Source of the DNA: Boswellia sacra
Lineage: Eukaryota; Streptophyta; Magnoliopsida; Sapindales; Burseraceae
DNA: 64,000 nt
Direction: 5' to 3'
Assembly (NCBI GenBank): GCA_013180625.2
Contig: SNVD02007491.1
Coordinates: 124,001-188,000, forward strand
The position numbers and the translations under genes were made by a program. The notes beneath the pieces are model-generated. The model was not told the origin of the DNA. It saw only the letters and a list, made by a program, of their open reading frames with translations, and searched no databases. Of the stretch, positions 34,140-44,689 are shown one piece after another; position 1 is the stretch's first letter; each line of letters opens with the position of its first letter.

Positions 34140-34882
34140 AGTGGAAGTGGTGTCATCTCTTCATCAGTTTGTGATTTCTTTGGCAGGACATCTAATTGCT
34201 CTCCATTTTGCAAAGTTATCACACAAGAATTCTCTCTTGGATTGATCACCGTTTGAGAAGATAATTCTTCTGAGCCTTGGCCCTCGAATTTGCTCATGCT
34301 AGTGGCCAATTGTCCCATTTGATTTGCCAGGTTTTGGATACTTGCCCCAGTTTCCTGCTGGAATTGCATTGTGTTAGTGGCAAGTGCATTAACAATATCC
34401 TGGAGTGACATACCTGAGTTTTCTGGAGCTGGTTGTGGTGCTGGTTGTGGCATTGGTGGTGGTTGCATTTGAAATGGTTGCTGCACTCTAGGTTGATTAA
34501 AACCTTGTGGCCGATTTGGTATGGCATTTGGGGCGATTGGTTGATGATTCCAGTAACTGAAATTAGGGTGATCTTCCCATCCAGCATTGTAAGTGTTAGA
34601 GAAGGATCATACCATTGCCTTGTTTGTCCTGAAAATCCATCCATGGCATTGGCTTGTTCCATATATTCTCCTTGCAAAGTTGGATACATGTCGATTGGAT
34701 GCTCCATGGTAGAATATACCTCACATGCATAAGATTTCTGCATATGTCCTACAGCCATGTTTTCCACAAGAGAAGTTAACTCAAAAAGTTGTTGTTCAAT
34801 GTTCGGAGTGCTTACCTCATTTACTCTCCATGGTAGTTGTGGCTCAAATCCGCCACTGAATTGATGGAAGTTTACTGCCATG
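34136..34882 (-). pseudogene. Athila-like gag, C-terminal part only
   Basis: Starts MAVNFHQFSGGFEPQLPW about 90 bases after the primer site, so most of gag is deleted. Contains EQQLFELTSLVENMAVGHMQ, a degraded knuckle-like segment around CEVYSTMEHPIDMYPTL, EQANAMDGFSGQTRQWYDP, a frameshift near 34,590-34,610, then the glutamine/proline-rich PFQMQPPPMPQPAPQPAP and LANQMGQLATSMSK, typical of Athila gag tails. Confidence 0.85.
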
Positions 34883-34969
34883 TCGTCTAAACACAAACAA
34901 TCAGAAAAGAAAAACAAAAAAATATGAATCAACAATGAAAACAAAATAACAAATCGATTAGAAAATCAA

Positions 34970-34987
34970 TCCCCGGCAACGGCGCCA
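34970..34987 (-). other. Athila-like element primer binding site
   Basis: Minus-strand TGGCGCCGTTGCCGGGGA, complementary to the 3' end of tRNA-Asp as used by Athila-group elements, 6 bases inside the 5' LTR. Confidence 0.88.
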
Positions 34988-34993
34988 AAAACT

Positions 34994-36407
34994 TGATGCG
35001 TTCGAAACTAGCAAGTATACTAGTCGCACAAGTAATAAAGTGATGAGTAAGAGATCGTTCCCACGAGGATTGATTCTAATTGAATTTGTTATTCGAAAGC
35101 AACAATAAACTAAATGAGGGGGGTTTTGTTGATTGATTAACTAGATGAAATATTAATGAAAGTAAAGAATAACATAATGCAAATTTAAACAGATTAAAAC
35201 ATCAATGAGAGAAACCTGGTTAAGGGATCCTTCTCTACCACAAGATATAGATTTGCGAATTAATTTTAGAATTGTCATCCAATTACACTATTGAAATTAT
35301 CAACCGTAGATAACAACAAGCTCTGTTATCCCAATCTTTCCTTACTTTGTTGTTAAACAAAACAGGCTCTTTATTTAATCTCTATCCATTAAACAACCTA
35401 GAACAAGCTCTCTAAATTTAATTCAATGGATGCATTATGATAAGAAAGATAGGTTGATCTAAGCAATAAACACACAAGCTCGGATTATTTAACTTAGGTT
35501 GTATTCTCCAATTGCAATCTCTGATCACAATTTTGCTACTAAGGATTAGAAATTCAAGACAATTACGGATCAAGATTTCTAGTCTAGCAATAGACAACAA
35601 CCAGATTATATTCAGTTGGCCATTCGAAATACAATCCAGCAAGCAATCATAAGCATTAGATATAGGAAAATACAAGCAAATTCAATTAGAGAATTGGATA
35701 ACAACTTCTTGCACAATCAACTTACAAAAACCATATCAGGGGCTTTGAAATCACCCTCAACCAATTCAGATTCAGTTACACATGTTTAAGAACGTGGTAA
35801 ATACAATACAACATGGAGACATTCCAGAAAATGAAAGGGAAGGGAAAAACTTAGCAAATTTGATGTAATTCTCTTTGGATTGTAGTTCTTCCTCTTTCCA
35901 AGCTTCCTTTCTCCTTCAAGAACTCCAGGAGGTGAAAGAATTCCAGAGCTGCAGCCTCCACCATGTTCTCCCCTCTTCAAGTTATCAAAATAAAACCCTA
36001 AAATGTGTTTAAATACTCTGCTACAGTAACCTGCTACAGTGTCCCGTATTATACATGCTACAGTGATTTGTGGAATTACATTTCTATACTTCTCACACTG
36101 TTTTGATTACAACTTTTGGTACACTGAATGGATTTATAAACCGTAAATTTCTCCAAAAAATAGACTTCGAGAGCTTTCCAACGGTATATAATATGTCATC
36201 GGGTCCATTGTATATCAATACAATTAAATCCGAGAGTATGGTTGACTAGCAGAGGTGAAAATGAAGGGTTTTACTCCATTTTTGTGCAAGTTGCTCCAAA
36301 ACTTCTACAAATATCAAAACCACACAAAAACATAAAAATACCAAGGAATATAGCAAAGAAACATGGACGAATTGATATGAAAATGATATATAAATAGACA
36401 CTTATCA
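34994..36407 (-). repeat. Athila-like element 5' LTR
   Basis: Matches 27,552-28,960 with about 17-20 base differences and a few small indels by eye. Followed by the GTATC duplication. Confidence 0.95.
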
Positions 36408-36540
36408 GTATCCACTTAACCAGTTTCAAAGTCTGAACCTGTGTCCATTCGAACAGTATCCACTGAACCAGTGTCAGAGTTTGAACCTGTGTCCATTCAA
36501 AAGTATCCACTTAACCAGTGTTAGAGTCTATCCCAAAATC
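36408..36540 (+). repeat. 48-base tandem repeat in the Copia-A polyprotein linker
   Basis: Three units starting GTATCCACT(T/G)AACCAGT at 36,408, 36,456 and 36,503. In frame they encode a VST-PVSE-EPVSI type repeat between integrase and RT. The Athila-like element inserted exactly at the first unit's GTATC. Confidence 0.8.
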
Positions 36541-38628
36541 CACTCCTACTCAAGTATCTATACCTATTTATGACTCTTATAGATTTCACCAGGTGTACTC
36601 GAGGAAAACAGTTGTTATTGATTTGATACAAGTCCAAGACTCCAACCTTAGTTCTAGCAACGAAAACATCAAAATTTCTGACACTCCTTTGTATCCACAA
36701 CCTTCTGAACCATGTATAACAAATTTTGATCTATCTATTACTTTAAGAAAAGGTACGAGAGAATGCACAAAAAGAGCTTTATACCCGCTGTCTCACTATA
36801 TGTCTCTTGAACATTTTTCACCATCCTATAAGAAATTTATTATGAGTCTAAATGCTATTTCTATACCTAACACTTTATCTGAGGCATTATCAAAAAGAGA
36901 ATGGAGGAATGCTATGACAGAAGAGATGGATGCGTTGGAAAAAAAAACATGGGAGATTGTCAATCAACCAAATAGGAGACATTTGGTAGGCTGCAAGGTT
37001 TTCACTTTGAAATATAAGGCCGATGGTTCTCTAGAGCGATATAAGGTGCAATTGGTCACTAAAGGCTATACTCAAACATATGGAGTTGATTATCAAGAGA
37101 CATTTGCTCCTGTGGAAAAAATGAATACTATGAGGATTTTACTGTCATTAGCAACTCATTTTAATTAGCAACTTCAACAGTATGATGTGAAGAATGCCTT
37201 ATTGCACGGAGACTTAGAAGAAGATATATATATGAGCATTCCATCGGGCTTTGGAGGAAAAGAAACAACTAATAAGGTGTGTAGACTACTAAAGTCTATA
37301 CTCAAACATATGGAGTTAATTATCAAGAGACATTTGCTCCTGCCGCAAAAATGAATACTGTGAGGATTTTACTGTAATTAGCAACTCATTTTAATTGGCA
37401 ACTTCAACAGTATGATGTGAAGAATGCCTTCTTGCATGGAGACTTAGAAGAAGAAATATATATGAGCATTCCATCGGGCTTTGGAGGAAAAGAAACAACT
37501 AATAAGGTGTGTAGACTGCGAAAGTCTCTATATGGACTTAAGCAATCCCTAAGAGCTTGGTTTGGGAGATTTGCTAAAGTAATGAAAGCCACAAGTTTTC
37601 GACAAAATTAAGGAGATCACATACTTTTGATCAAGCATTCTGACTCAGGTGGAGTGACGGCTCTTTTGGTATATGTGGATGATATAATTGTGATAGGAAA
37701 TGATGAGAAAGAAAAATAGGCTTTGAAAAAATGTTTAGTCAAGGAATCTGAGATAAAAGAGCTTGAGAGATTGAAGTGTTTTCTTGGAATTGAGGTTGCA
37801 TATTCCATACAGGGCATCTTTATTTCACAACAAAAGTATGTAATAGACTTGTTGAAGGAAACAAGAAAGCTTACTTGTAAACCAGTAGCTACTCCTATTG
37901 AGCCTAATCATAAACTTAGGGATGCAAAGGAAGATTCAACTGTAGATAAAGAGATGTACCAGAGATTGGTAGGGAGGCTTATCTATCTTGCTCATACCCA
38001 ACTAGGCATAGAATACTCAGTAAGTGTGATAAGCCAGTTTATGCATGATCCACAAGAGGCACATTTGCAGGCTGCCTATCGGGTGCTTCATTACTTGAAA
38101 GGTAGTCCAGGTAAAGGAGTCTGATTCAAAAGAAATGCTGAACTTACTTTAGAAGCCTATACAGATGCAGATTATGCAAGATCATCCACGGATAGGAGAT
38201 CTACTTCTAGCTACTGCACATTTGTTTGGGGAAATTTGGTAACATGGAGGAGTAAGAAACAAAATGTGGTAGCAAGGTCTAGTGCTGAGTTAGAGTCCAA
38301 AGCAATGGCTGAAGGCGTTTGCGAATTATTGTGGTTAGAAATCATCCTAGATGATTTGAAAATTAAATAGGAAGGACCAATGAAGCTTTATTGTGACAAT
38401 AAGTCAACAATAAACGTTGCTCATAATCCGGTCCAATATGATAGGACAAAATACACTGAGATAGACAGACATTTTATCAAGGAAAAATTAGAGAATGGCC
38501 TAATCTGCACACCATATGTGTCATCTGGGAATCAACTAGCTGATGTTTTGACTAAAGGACTCAACAATACTACTTTTCATGAGATTATTTCTAAGCTGGG
38601 AATGGAAGATATCTATTCTCCAGCTTGA
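36518..38628 (+). pseudogene. Copia-A reverse transcriptase and RNase H
   Basis: RT begins with EALSKREWRNAMTEEMDAL, VGCKVFTLKYKADGSLERYK and GYTQTYGVDYQETFAPV. A 230-base tandem duplication follows (37,061-37,520). Then [32 protein letters not shown], the catalytic YVDDIIVIGND near 37,670, and FLGIEVAYSIQGIFISQQKY. RNase H has AYTDADYARSSTDRRSTSSY, VVARSSAELE and KLYCDNKSTINVAHNPVQYD. It ends with a stop at 38,628, followed directly by the polypurine tract. The YVDD box is intact, but stops and the duplication disable it. Confidence 0.9.
37061..37520 (+). repeat. 230-base direct tandem duplication inside Copia-A RT
   Basis: 37,061-37,290 and 37,291-37,520 align with about ten differences. 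Both junctions sit at an ACTAAAG/AAAGTCT microhomology. As 230 is not a multiple of three it shifts the frame. Confidence 0.9.
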
Positions 38629-38635
38629 GGGGGAG

Positions 38636-38937
38636 TGTGGAAATATACAGCTAGTATAATCCCTAATTTTGTGGAAATTTACAGCTAATATAATCTCTTA
38701 TTGTTGGGAAGGAATCAATGTTTTATTGGGAAAGATATTCAAATCTATTCCATTAATTATGGGTCTGATTGATTATTGTAAATATATTCAGATTCCTTTA
38801 ATTATGGAATTGATTGATTGCTATAAATAGTTTTCCTATTTCTTGTCTCTAAAGAATTCTTTATATAGCCACTCAAGTTGTGTATTTGTGTTCATTCAGA
38901 ACTAATAAAATCATAAGTATTTCTTTCATCTTTCACC
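38636..38937 (+). repeat. Copia-A 3' LTR
   Basis: Begins TGTGGAAATATACAGC right after GAGGGGGAG and ends near TTTCACC; partner of 24,587-24,888. Confidence 0.9.
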
Positions 38938-39069
38938 ATGATATATATATGTAGAAATGAAATATTGGTTTTTGTTTCTCTCAATTTCTTTTTCTTTTTC
39001 TTTCTCCCTTCCTTTCTTCTCCTTCCTTCCCTCTTTTCACCTTCTCAAGCTCATAGTTTTTGTTTACCC

Positions 39070-39960
39070 ATCAGAAAATGACTCACTATGTGAACTGCAT
39101 AAGCAATATCAAACTGAATGATATGAGTTAAATGAGGTTAGAATAATATCTTGATACAAAGTAGAGTTACTTAAAGAAAAACATCTATCGAAGTATAATG
39201 CATATTGAGCTTTTATGGGTTTTCAGTTAACTTTGCTTTTTGAATAACTTCAATTGCATATTTGGAGTGAGAAAGATGGTAGCCTCTTGGAGAATTGGCC
39301 ATATCAATGCCCAAAAAGTTATAGAGGTCCAAAGTCTTCATCCCAAAATTTTTTTGTAACTAAGATTTCGACGTTGAAATACCATTAGGATCATCCCCAG
39401 TTATAATCATATTCTCAACATACAAGAATCATATGTCGAGGTATAAAGTACAAAAGTGTAGAATCATGATCGGTGGAGCAAAAGCTCAAGTAAAAATTAA
39501 CTGTAGAGAACTTCTTAAACCATGCTTGATGTGTTTGCTTAATGATTTTTGGAGAGTACATGATTCGCCAAGATTATGGTAAATCCTTTTGCCAAATTTC
39601 AATTTGGGAGAGCATTTTGGCATCTGTCTGTGACATTCTCAATTCGTGAAAAATCAATACAAAAATTAATGTACAAATAGTGTTCATCTTTGCAACAACA
39701 GCAAAAGTCTTTACATAATCATCCTATACTTGCTTTGTACCTCTCAACAGAACCATTTCAATTAGTCTTGATTTTGTGCACCCATTGAGAATATTGACAT
39801 GCTTACCAGAGGGCTTCTCTACGGGCATCTGTTGAGTTTTGGGAAAGTTCAACAGCCTAATTAGAGAAGTTTTTGTTAATATGTCAACATCGTGTCCATC
39901 CTTTTTTACTTTCTTCTTGATTAATCTATATTTCCCATTTCTTAGCAATAAAAAATAAGC
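39070..39960 (-). pseudogene. Copia-D relic, reverse transcriptase part
   Basis: Minus-strand blocks across frames: VEKPSGKHV near 39,800, DYVKTFAVVAKMNTI near 39,710, then DAKNALPNWNLAKG, an FYTF...L segment near 39,450, and KKFWDEDFGPL/SKYAIEVIQKAKLTENP type text near 39,200-39,350. These follow the order of a Ty1/copia RT. The matching RNase H lies at 23.5-24.2 kb, so Copia-A inserted into this older element. Too decayed to encode anything. Confidence 0.65.
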
Positions 39961-40142
39961 AAAGAAAAAGAACCACAGTCATGCATCAGAATCTTAATCT
40001 TATAGATAATTTTTACTTTGAGAGGCTAGCGAGATTTCACCTAATTTTTATTTCGTTATCATATTTCTTTAAGTGACAGATGCATTTTATTCATGGTGCT
40101 AAATTGTGGTCATCCACTATTGCATTTTTGTTCTCTGTGGGG

Positions 40143-40286
40143 GGAATTACAGAACAATGATTTATCAGGTGTGTTACCAGATTTCCTCGGTAGCACGGTA
40201 CACCTGCAAACTCTGAACCTTGCAAATAATAAATGCAGTGGCCTTATACCTGTGAGTTGGGGTCAGCTATCAAACTTGAAGCATGT
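40143..40286 (+). pseudogene. RLK pseudogene exon 4: two LRRs
   Basis: 144 bases, exactly two 72-base LRR units: ELQNNDLSGVLPDFLGSTVH and LQTLNLANNKCSGLIPVSWG, then QLSNLKHV. A GTATGG donor is present. Upstream there is no AG where the acceptor should be (CTCTGTGGGG), so it could not be spliced normally. Confidence 0.92.
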
Positions 40287-40492
40287 GTATGGATTTTTCT
40301 TTTTAGTTTGTTGAACTTTCAAATTTTTGTGCTCTTCTATTCTATTTCAAGAAATTAATTTGCTTGAATGTATTTGAGGTGTACTGCATGGAGCCAATAT
40401 CGAAGTTTTCTATTTATTAAGTTTCTTAATGTGTGCTACCTACGAGCTTTTATTGAACTCTAATTATTGCTTATGAATTTTTTATTTCACAG

Positions 40493-40558
40493 GGATCTTT
40501 CATCCAATGATTGAAGTGGAAAGATTCCGATGAGACTCTTTCCGGTTGCGACATTCGA
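40493..40558 (+). pseudogene. RLK pseudogene exon 5: last LRR
   Basis: Encodes DLSSND, TGA stop (40,512-40,514), then SGKIPMRLFPVATF. CAG acceptor and GTAAAC donor are intact. The stop replaces the conserved Leu of the LRR. Confidence 0.9.
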
Positions 40559-41415
40559 GTAAACTAATTTTATTTCCTTATAATACATTAAAGATTACTA
40601 TATGATTTTGTCTTTTTTCTTTTTGCGGTAGCAAGCGCATAAAACATAAGAGCCATCTCGGACATTTGTTTCATATCATTGTAGTTAATCAATTTCCAAT
40701 TCATTAAAGAATAGCATTCTTATTGATTTATACTTGCCATGAGTTCTTTATAGTGGCTATTTCTACGGATTTTTGTTTCATAGATTCTTAACCAAATATA
40801 GCATCTGATATTATCCCAATATTTGCTTATAATCATTAATCTATATCATTTGAAAACTGTCTTAAAAGGATATTTGCTGATGCATATGTTCAATTTCAAT
40901 ATAGTAGTTTTATAAACGTGAAAGTGAGATAAATTACATTATCTGGCAGGATAATTAACTTACAGTAGAACTTTAGATAATATAGTGAACTAGTTTTAAC
41001 AATGTTTATTAGATTATCTGGCAGGATAATTGATTTACAGTAGAACTTTAGATAATATAATGAACTAGTTTTACGAATGTTTTAGTCAATAAACCAAAGA
41101 AATGCTGAAAAGTACACATAAAATGCATGCCCAAAGTGGGATTTTATTTGGAGTGAAAGGAATAAACGAATTTTTAAGGTGTTTTAGAAGAGGATTCTTT
41201 ATGGGAGAACATTCATGCCCTAGACGATATGGGAGAAGGTTCATATCTTGGCTTCTTTGTAGGCTTCAATTGGAAAATAATTTCAAGGATCTCTGTCTTA
41301 TTCAACTTATTGAAAATCTGTTTTTTATTGAGTGCCTTTATTTGTTTGTTTTTTCTGTTTTCTTTCTTTTGTTGTGGACCACTTCACTTTCTTCTCTGCA
41401 CTTATTCTCCCTATT
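40559..41415 (+). other. Left part of intron 5
   Basis: AT-rich with no gene; contains the 75-base duplication listed next. The frames at 41,102-41,422 are not recognised. Confidence 0.45.
40938..41087 (+). repeat. 75-base tandem duplication
   Basis: 40,938-41,012 and 41,013-41,087 both read ATTATCTGGCAGGATAATT, then TTACAGTAGAACTTTAGATA and a GTGAACTAGTTTTA-like end, with few differences. Confidence 0.88.
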
Positions 41416-41420
41416 AATAT

Positions 41421-42585
41421 AACAAAAAGAGAGAAAAGAAAGAAAAAAATAGATGGAAAAGAGAAGGTGAAAGTTGTTGTACATTAATATGTGAAGACTT
41501 GCATATATATTTTAAAAGAATTGTAAGTAAAATAAGAAATAAATCACTCGTAATCAATACATATTATTCACTACTCAGAATATAATTATAATAATTGAAA
41601 ACTTCCATATAAAGTTCTAATACTCACTCTCAAGTTGGATCGGAAACAAGATTATAAACAGATACTTGATGACTCCTTTTTATCACAACATAAAGTAATT
41701 CAACTTCATTATAATGATGGAGCTTTAGGAGGATGGACAAGGGAAGACGTGGACATCTCGCTAAACCTTTTGGATAGGAGACCCAACCGATTAGACAACG
41801 AAACAATAAGAAATATGAGACACAAGATGATTTCGATCCCGTGAGTGGAGACATTTCTAGCCAGGATTCTTGGTAACACTATAGGGTAGTAGTGACTTTT
41901 ATCGCCAGCCAAAGGTAGTGAGATCATTCAACACTAAAGAGGCTCGATTTGGGACAGAAGTTTGAACAAACTATAGAGATTTGACTAAATTAGGGTGAAC
42001 ATTTCTAGTTGTTAAGAGGGTTTTTTTATTTTTTTTGTTTTATAGAAAATTTTCAAAAATTTCAAAAGACACCCTGGATGCTAAAAACACAATTTTCACT
42101 AACAATGATGGCAATGAGAGGCTGAGAGAGAGCTTGAAAAAATAAGACTTAAAAGAATAACTTTTTTGTAATTTTTTTTTGATAAAAACATTAGAGATTT
42201 GGTAGAAAATAAATGATACTTTATTTATTTATTTATTTTTGTGAAAAACATTAGAGAATTTTTTTTTATAATAGAAAATTTTCAAAACAATTAAAAGAAA
42301 AGAAAGACTAACTTTTTTTCTCTTCTTCTTCTTTTTTGCATAAGAGAAATTTTTTTAAGGAAATGTTCCTCCGTTCTGATACCATATTAAAAGAGAGACA
42401 AGAAAGAAAAGATAGATGGAGAAGAAAAGGTGAAAGTTGTTGCATATATTGATATGTGAAGACTCACATACATATGGTAGAAGAATCAAAATAAGCTACG
42501 AAATAAAATCACTCACGATCAATATATTTATTCACCACCTAGAATATAAGTATTATATTCTAAAACCTCCATAAAGCTTCTAACA
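41421..42585 (-). mobile_element. TRIM (miniature LTR retrotransposon) in intron 5
   Basis: Direct repeats of about 200 bases (41,421-41,622 and 42,385-42,585) flank about 760 bases without any retroelement domain. A primer site lies on the minus strand right next to the right repeat (42,371-42,384, TGGTATCAGAACGG) and a purine tract CTTGAGAGTGAG next to the left one. The 5-bp target duplication AATAT is perfect (41,416-41,420 and 42,586-42,590). All features of an LTR element are present except genes, which defines a TRIM. The internal frame at 41,635-41,844 is not recognised. Confidence 0.85.
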
Positions 42586-42721
42586 AATATCATTGTGTTT
42601 CCTATCAAATAATAATAACTTGCTTGACTACTATGCTTAAAATAGATAACTTTCGATTATCTCTCTATGTTTTATGCATCAAATACTTGAGGGATTGTCA
42701 CTGACTAAGTTATATTGTCAG

Positions 42722-42792
42722 CTTTACTGGAACACATCTCATCTGTTGCTCTAACTTTGATCAGCCTTGTGTGTCAAGTTTGCCTCTACTAG
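42722..42792 (+). pseudogene. RLK pseudogene exon 6: post-LRR cysteine segment
   Basis: Encodes FTGTHLICCSNFDQPCVSSL PLL in phase between exons 5 and 7, matching the conserved extracellular juxtamembrane stretch with its cysteines. CAG acceptor and GTTTGA donor. Confidence 0.85.
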
Positions 42793-43152
42793 GTTTGATT
42801 TCCAATTAGTGTATTTTTTTCTGTTCTTTGAGATAATAGAACTTGATTACTATTTTTGAGCTATTTCTTGTAAGCTTAAGCTCTTTGGATGGATAGTTTT
42901 TTAACATATAGACTTTTTGATTGTTAGGTCATCTGATTTGATCTAGTAATCAAATCACTAGATAAATTAATGAACCCATTCTTAGAATCACATGGTAAGC
43001 CTATTAATTATACTCAGCTTCAGCATATGAAGTAGAACTTGGATATTGTTATTGATCTATTTCTTATAAGCTTAGCAATTTGGATTAATGATTCTTTTTC
43101 ACCACTTATACCTAAAGCCTCATAGAAACTGAACTTTAGATATTTTTTATAG

Positions 43153-43296
43153 TTTCAACAAGCAGATCGAAACTTAGAGTTGTTGTAACATCTGCAAGTT
43201 GTGGTGCATTCGTACTTCTATCACTTGCTGCTCTATTTGCATTCTGATATCATCAGTTGCACAAACTCAAACATGATATTTTTGTCGATGTTGCAG
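43153..43296 (+). pseudogene. RLK pseudogene exon 7: transmembrane segment
   Basis: Encodes STSRSKLRVVVTSASC then the membrane segment GAFVLLSLAALFAF, a TGA stop (43,245-43,247, probably from CGA Arg), YHQLHKLKHDIFVDVA. AG acceptor and GTAACC donor are fine. Confidence 0.9.
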
Positions 43297-43439
43297 GTAA
43301 CCTTGTTTCCCTTTAGTTTATAGATAAATGTTAACATCAGTTGTGATGTTTATAATTAGAATCTAATGATACTTAGTTGCTGTTTATTCTTTACAACAGG
43401 CTTTACTCATCTCAATAATAATTATACAGGCATTGGAGT

Positions 43440-44480
43440 GCTTGTTTTTCAAACTTCTTTTGAGTTGCAAAAGTCTTTAGCACATGCATTAACAGTATTT
43501 TGTGAAGAATTTTCTTCTTTTTCCACATGCTTGTGAGTGGAATGATATACTTTGTAATAATACTTGAGCTGTTGAGTATAGTAAGCTAGATATTGTTCCC
43601 AAAGAACATCATCTTGAATAGAGGGCCAAATCTGTGGAGGGATTTTTGAATTGATTTTTGAGATTCGTCTTTGGAATTTTTGAGATTCGTTGTGAAAAAC
43701 TCTAAAGAAATAAACAATAGTTTTGTAGATGAGAGAAAAAGTGTAAAACACCATTAGTTGTGATGCTAGACCTTTAGAAGATATAAAGGACATGTTGAGA
43801 AGCCCTTTCTCCATAAAGGTTTAAACTTTTTTGTCTTAAATATTCAAATTGTGATTTTCACCATTTTAGAAGATGAAACCATTCAAGAAAATTTTTAAAA
43901 CATTCAAAGGCTAACATAACAGTTACTTGGCTATACATGAGACTTGAATGAGCCATTTTGTTGAGCATATAAGTGAGATTGAATTCAATTCGAATTGACA
44001 ACTGTTGTAAAAGATGCCAAAGAAACCATAAAATTTCAAGATTAAAATCCTTTTCTATGTCTTAGACTTGATAAATCTTCATGTATGGATGATTAGGTAA
44101 ATTTCAATATTTTCTAAGAAATGATTCATGCTAGATAAGGATTTTTGCCTGATATTCCTTTTTTTGTTAGTGAATTGTTCAAATGTCCTATTTGCCATTA
44201 AATAAGGGACTTTTGAAGGAAGAAATTCAACGGTATTGGTGAAGGGTGCATCATGTGAATCATAGGGATGCTTTGAAAGGAAAAGTCTTGTTTTTCTTTG
44301 CATTGATGTGGGCGGGAAAGCATATAAGCCAAAATGTTGCTGTTGCCATGAATATGTTTAACCACAAAATTGAATTGGGAGAACTAAGATGCCCATCTGA
44401 GAAGCTAAGGATTTGGAAATTGTTTTTGCTTAAATGCAAGCATTCATGGAAATCATGTTTATTTCATTAAGGAAGTGGTA
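43440..44480 (-). pseudogene. Endogenous caulimovirid-like fragment, inverted copy
   Basis: The minus-strand frame at 43,449-43,814 (121 codons) is clearly homologous in protein and DNA to the plus-strand segment at about 44,996-45,310. It is the same sequence in opposite orientation. Further minus-strand text to 44,480 has only broken frames. Assignment to the integrated pararetrovirus rests on linkage with the movement-protein and primer-site region to the right. Disrupted, no product expected. Confidence 0.5.
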
Positions 44481-44689
44481 TTGGATTTGATGAAATTAGA
44501 ACTTTTCAATTCCTCTTTTAACAACTTAAATCTCTTTAACGGTGGAATTATAATGAATTTCTGCTCCAAACAACCACTACTATATAAACAAACATTTCTT
44601 TTTCCATTTTTTTTAATCAAGTAGAATAGCTGCCCAATAGAGACATCAACAACAAATTTTAATCCCTATTGAAGCCTTAAGAAAAAGAA

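Larger units (their letters stand above)
27552..36407 (-). mobile_element. Athila-like Ty3/gypsy element carrying captured genes, nested in Copia-A
   Basis: An 8,856-base element with LTRs of about 1.41 kb (27,552-28,960 and 34,994-36,407) and perfect target duplication GTATC (27,547-27,551 and 36,408-36,412). Primer site TGGCGCCGTTGCCGGGGA (tRNA-Asp type) and polypurine tract are on the minus strand. From its 5' end it has a truncated gag, an Athila-type protease and the first part of pol. Then RT, RNase H and integrase are missing and replaced by about 1.9 kb that includes an unrecognised reading frame and a LOG-like gene, both in sense orientation. A non-coding 2-kb stretch leads to the 3' LTR. 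It cannot move on its own; LTR similarity (about 1.3% different by eye) shows it moved recently, presumably helped by an intact relative. Confidence 0.9.
24587..38937 (+). mobile_element. Ty1/copia element Copia-A, split by an Athila-like insertion
   Basis: LTRs of 302 bases at 24,587-24,888 and 38,636-38,937, primer site TGGTATCAGAGC at 24,892-24,903, polypurine tract GAGGGGGAG just before the right LTR. Polyprotein order is gag, protease, integrase, reverse transcriptase, RNase H (copia order), interrupted between integrase and RT by 27,552-36,407. Numerous stops plus a 230-base internal duplication kill it. LTRs differ by about 6-7% by eye. It landed in a (TA)n tract, so its target duplication cannot be separated from the repeat. 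Confidence 0.93.

Noticed and set aside
34433..34732. Tryptophan-rich plus-strand frame
   Set aside because: Antisense shadow of the Gln/Pro-rich Athila gag tail.
40093..40314. Treating the LRR frame at 40.1 kb as an independent small gene
   Set aside because: It is exon 4 of the receptor kinase: exactly 144 bases of LRR with flanking intron, in phase with exons 3 and 5.
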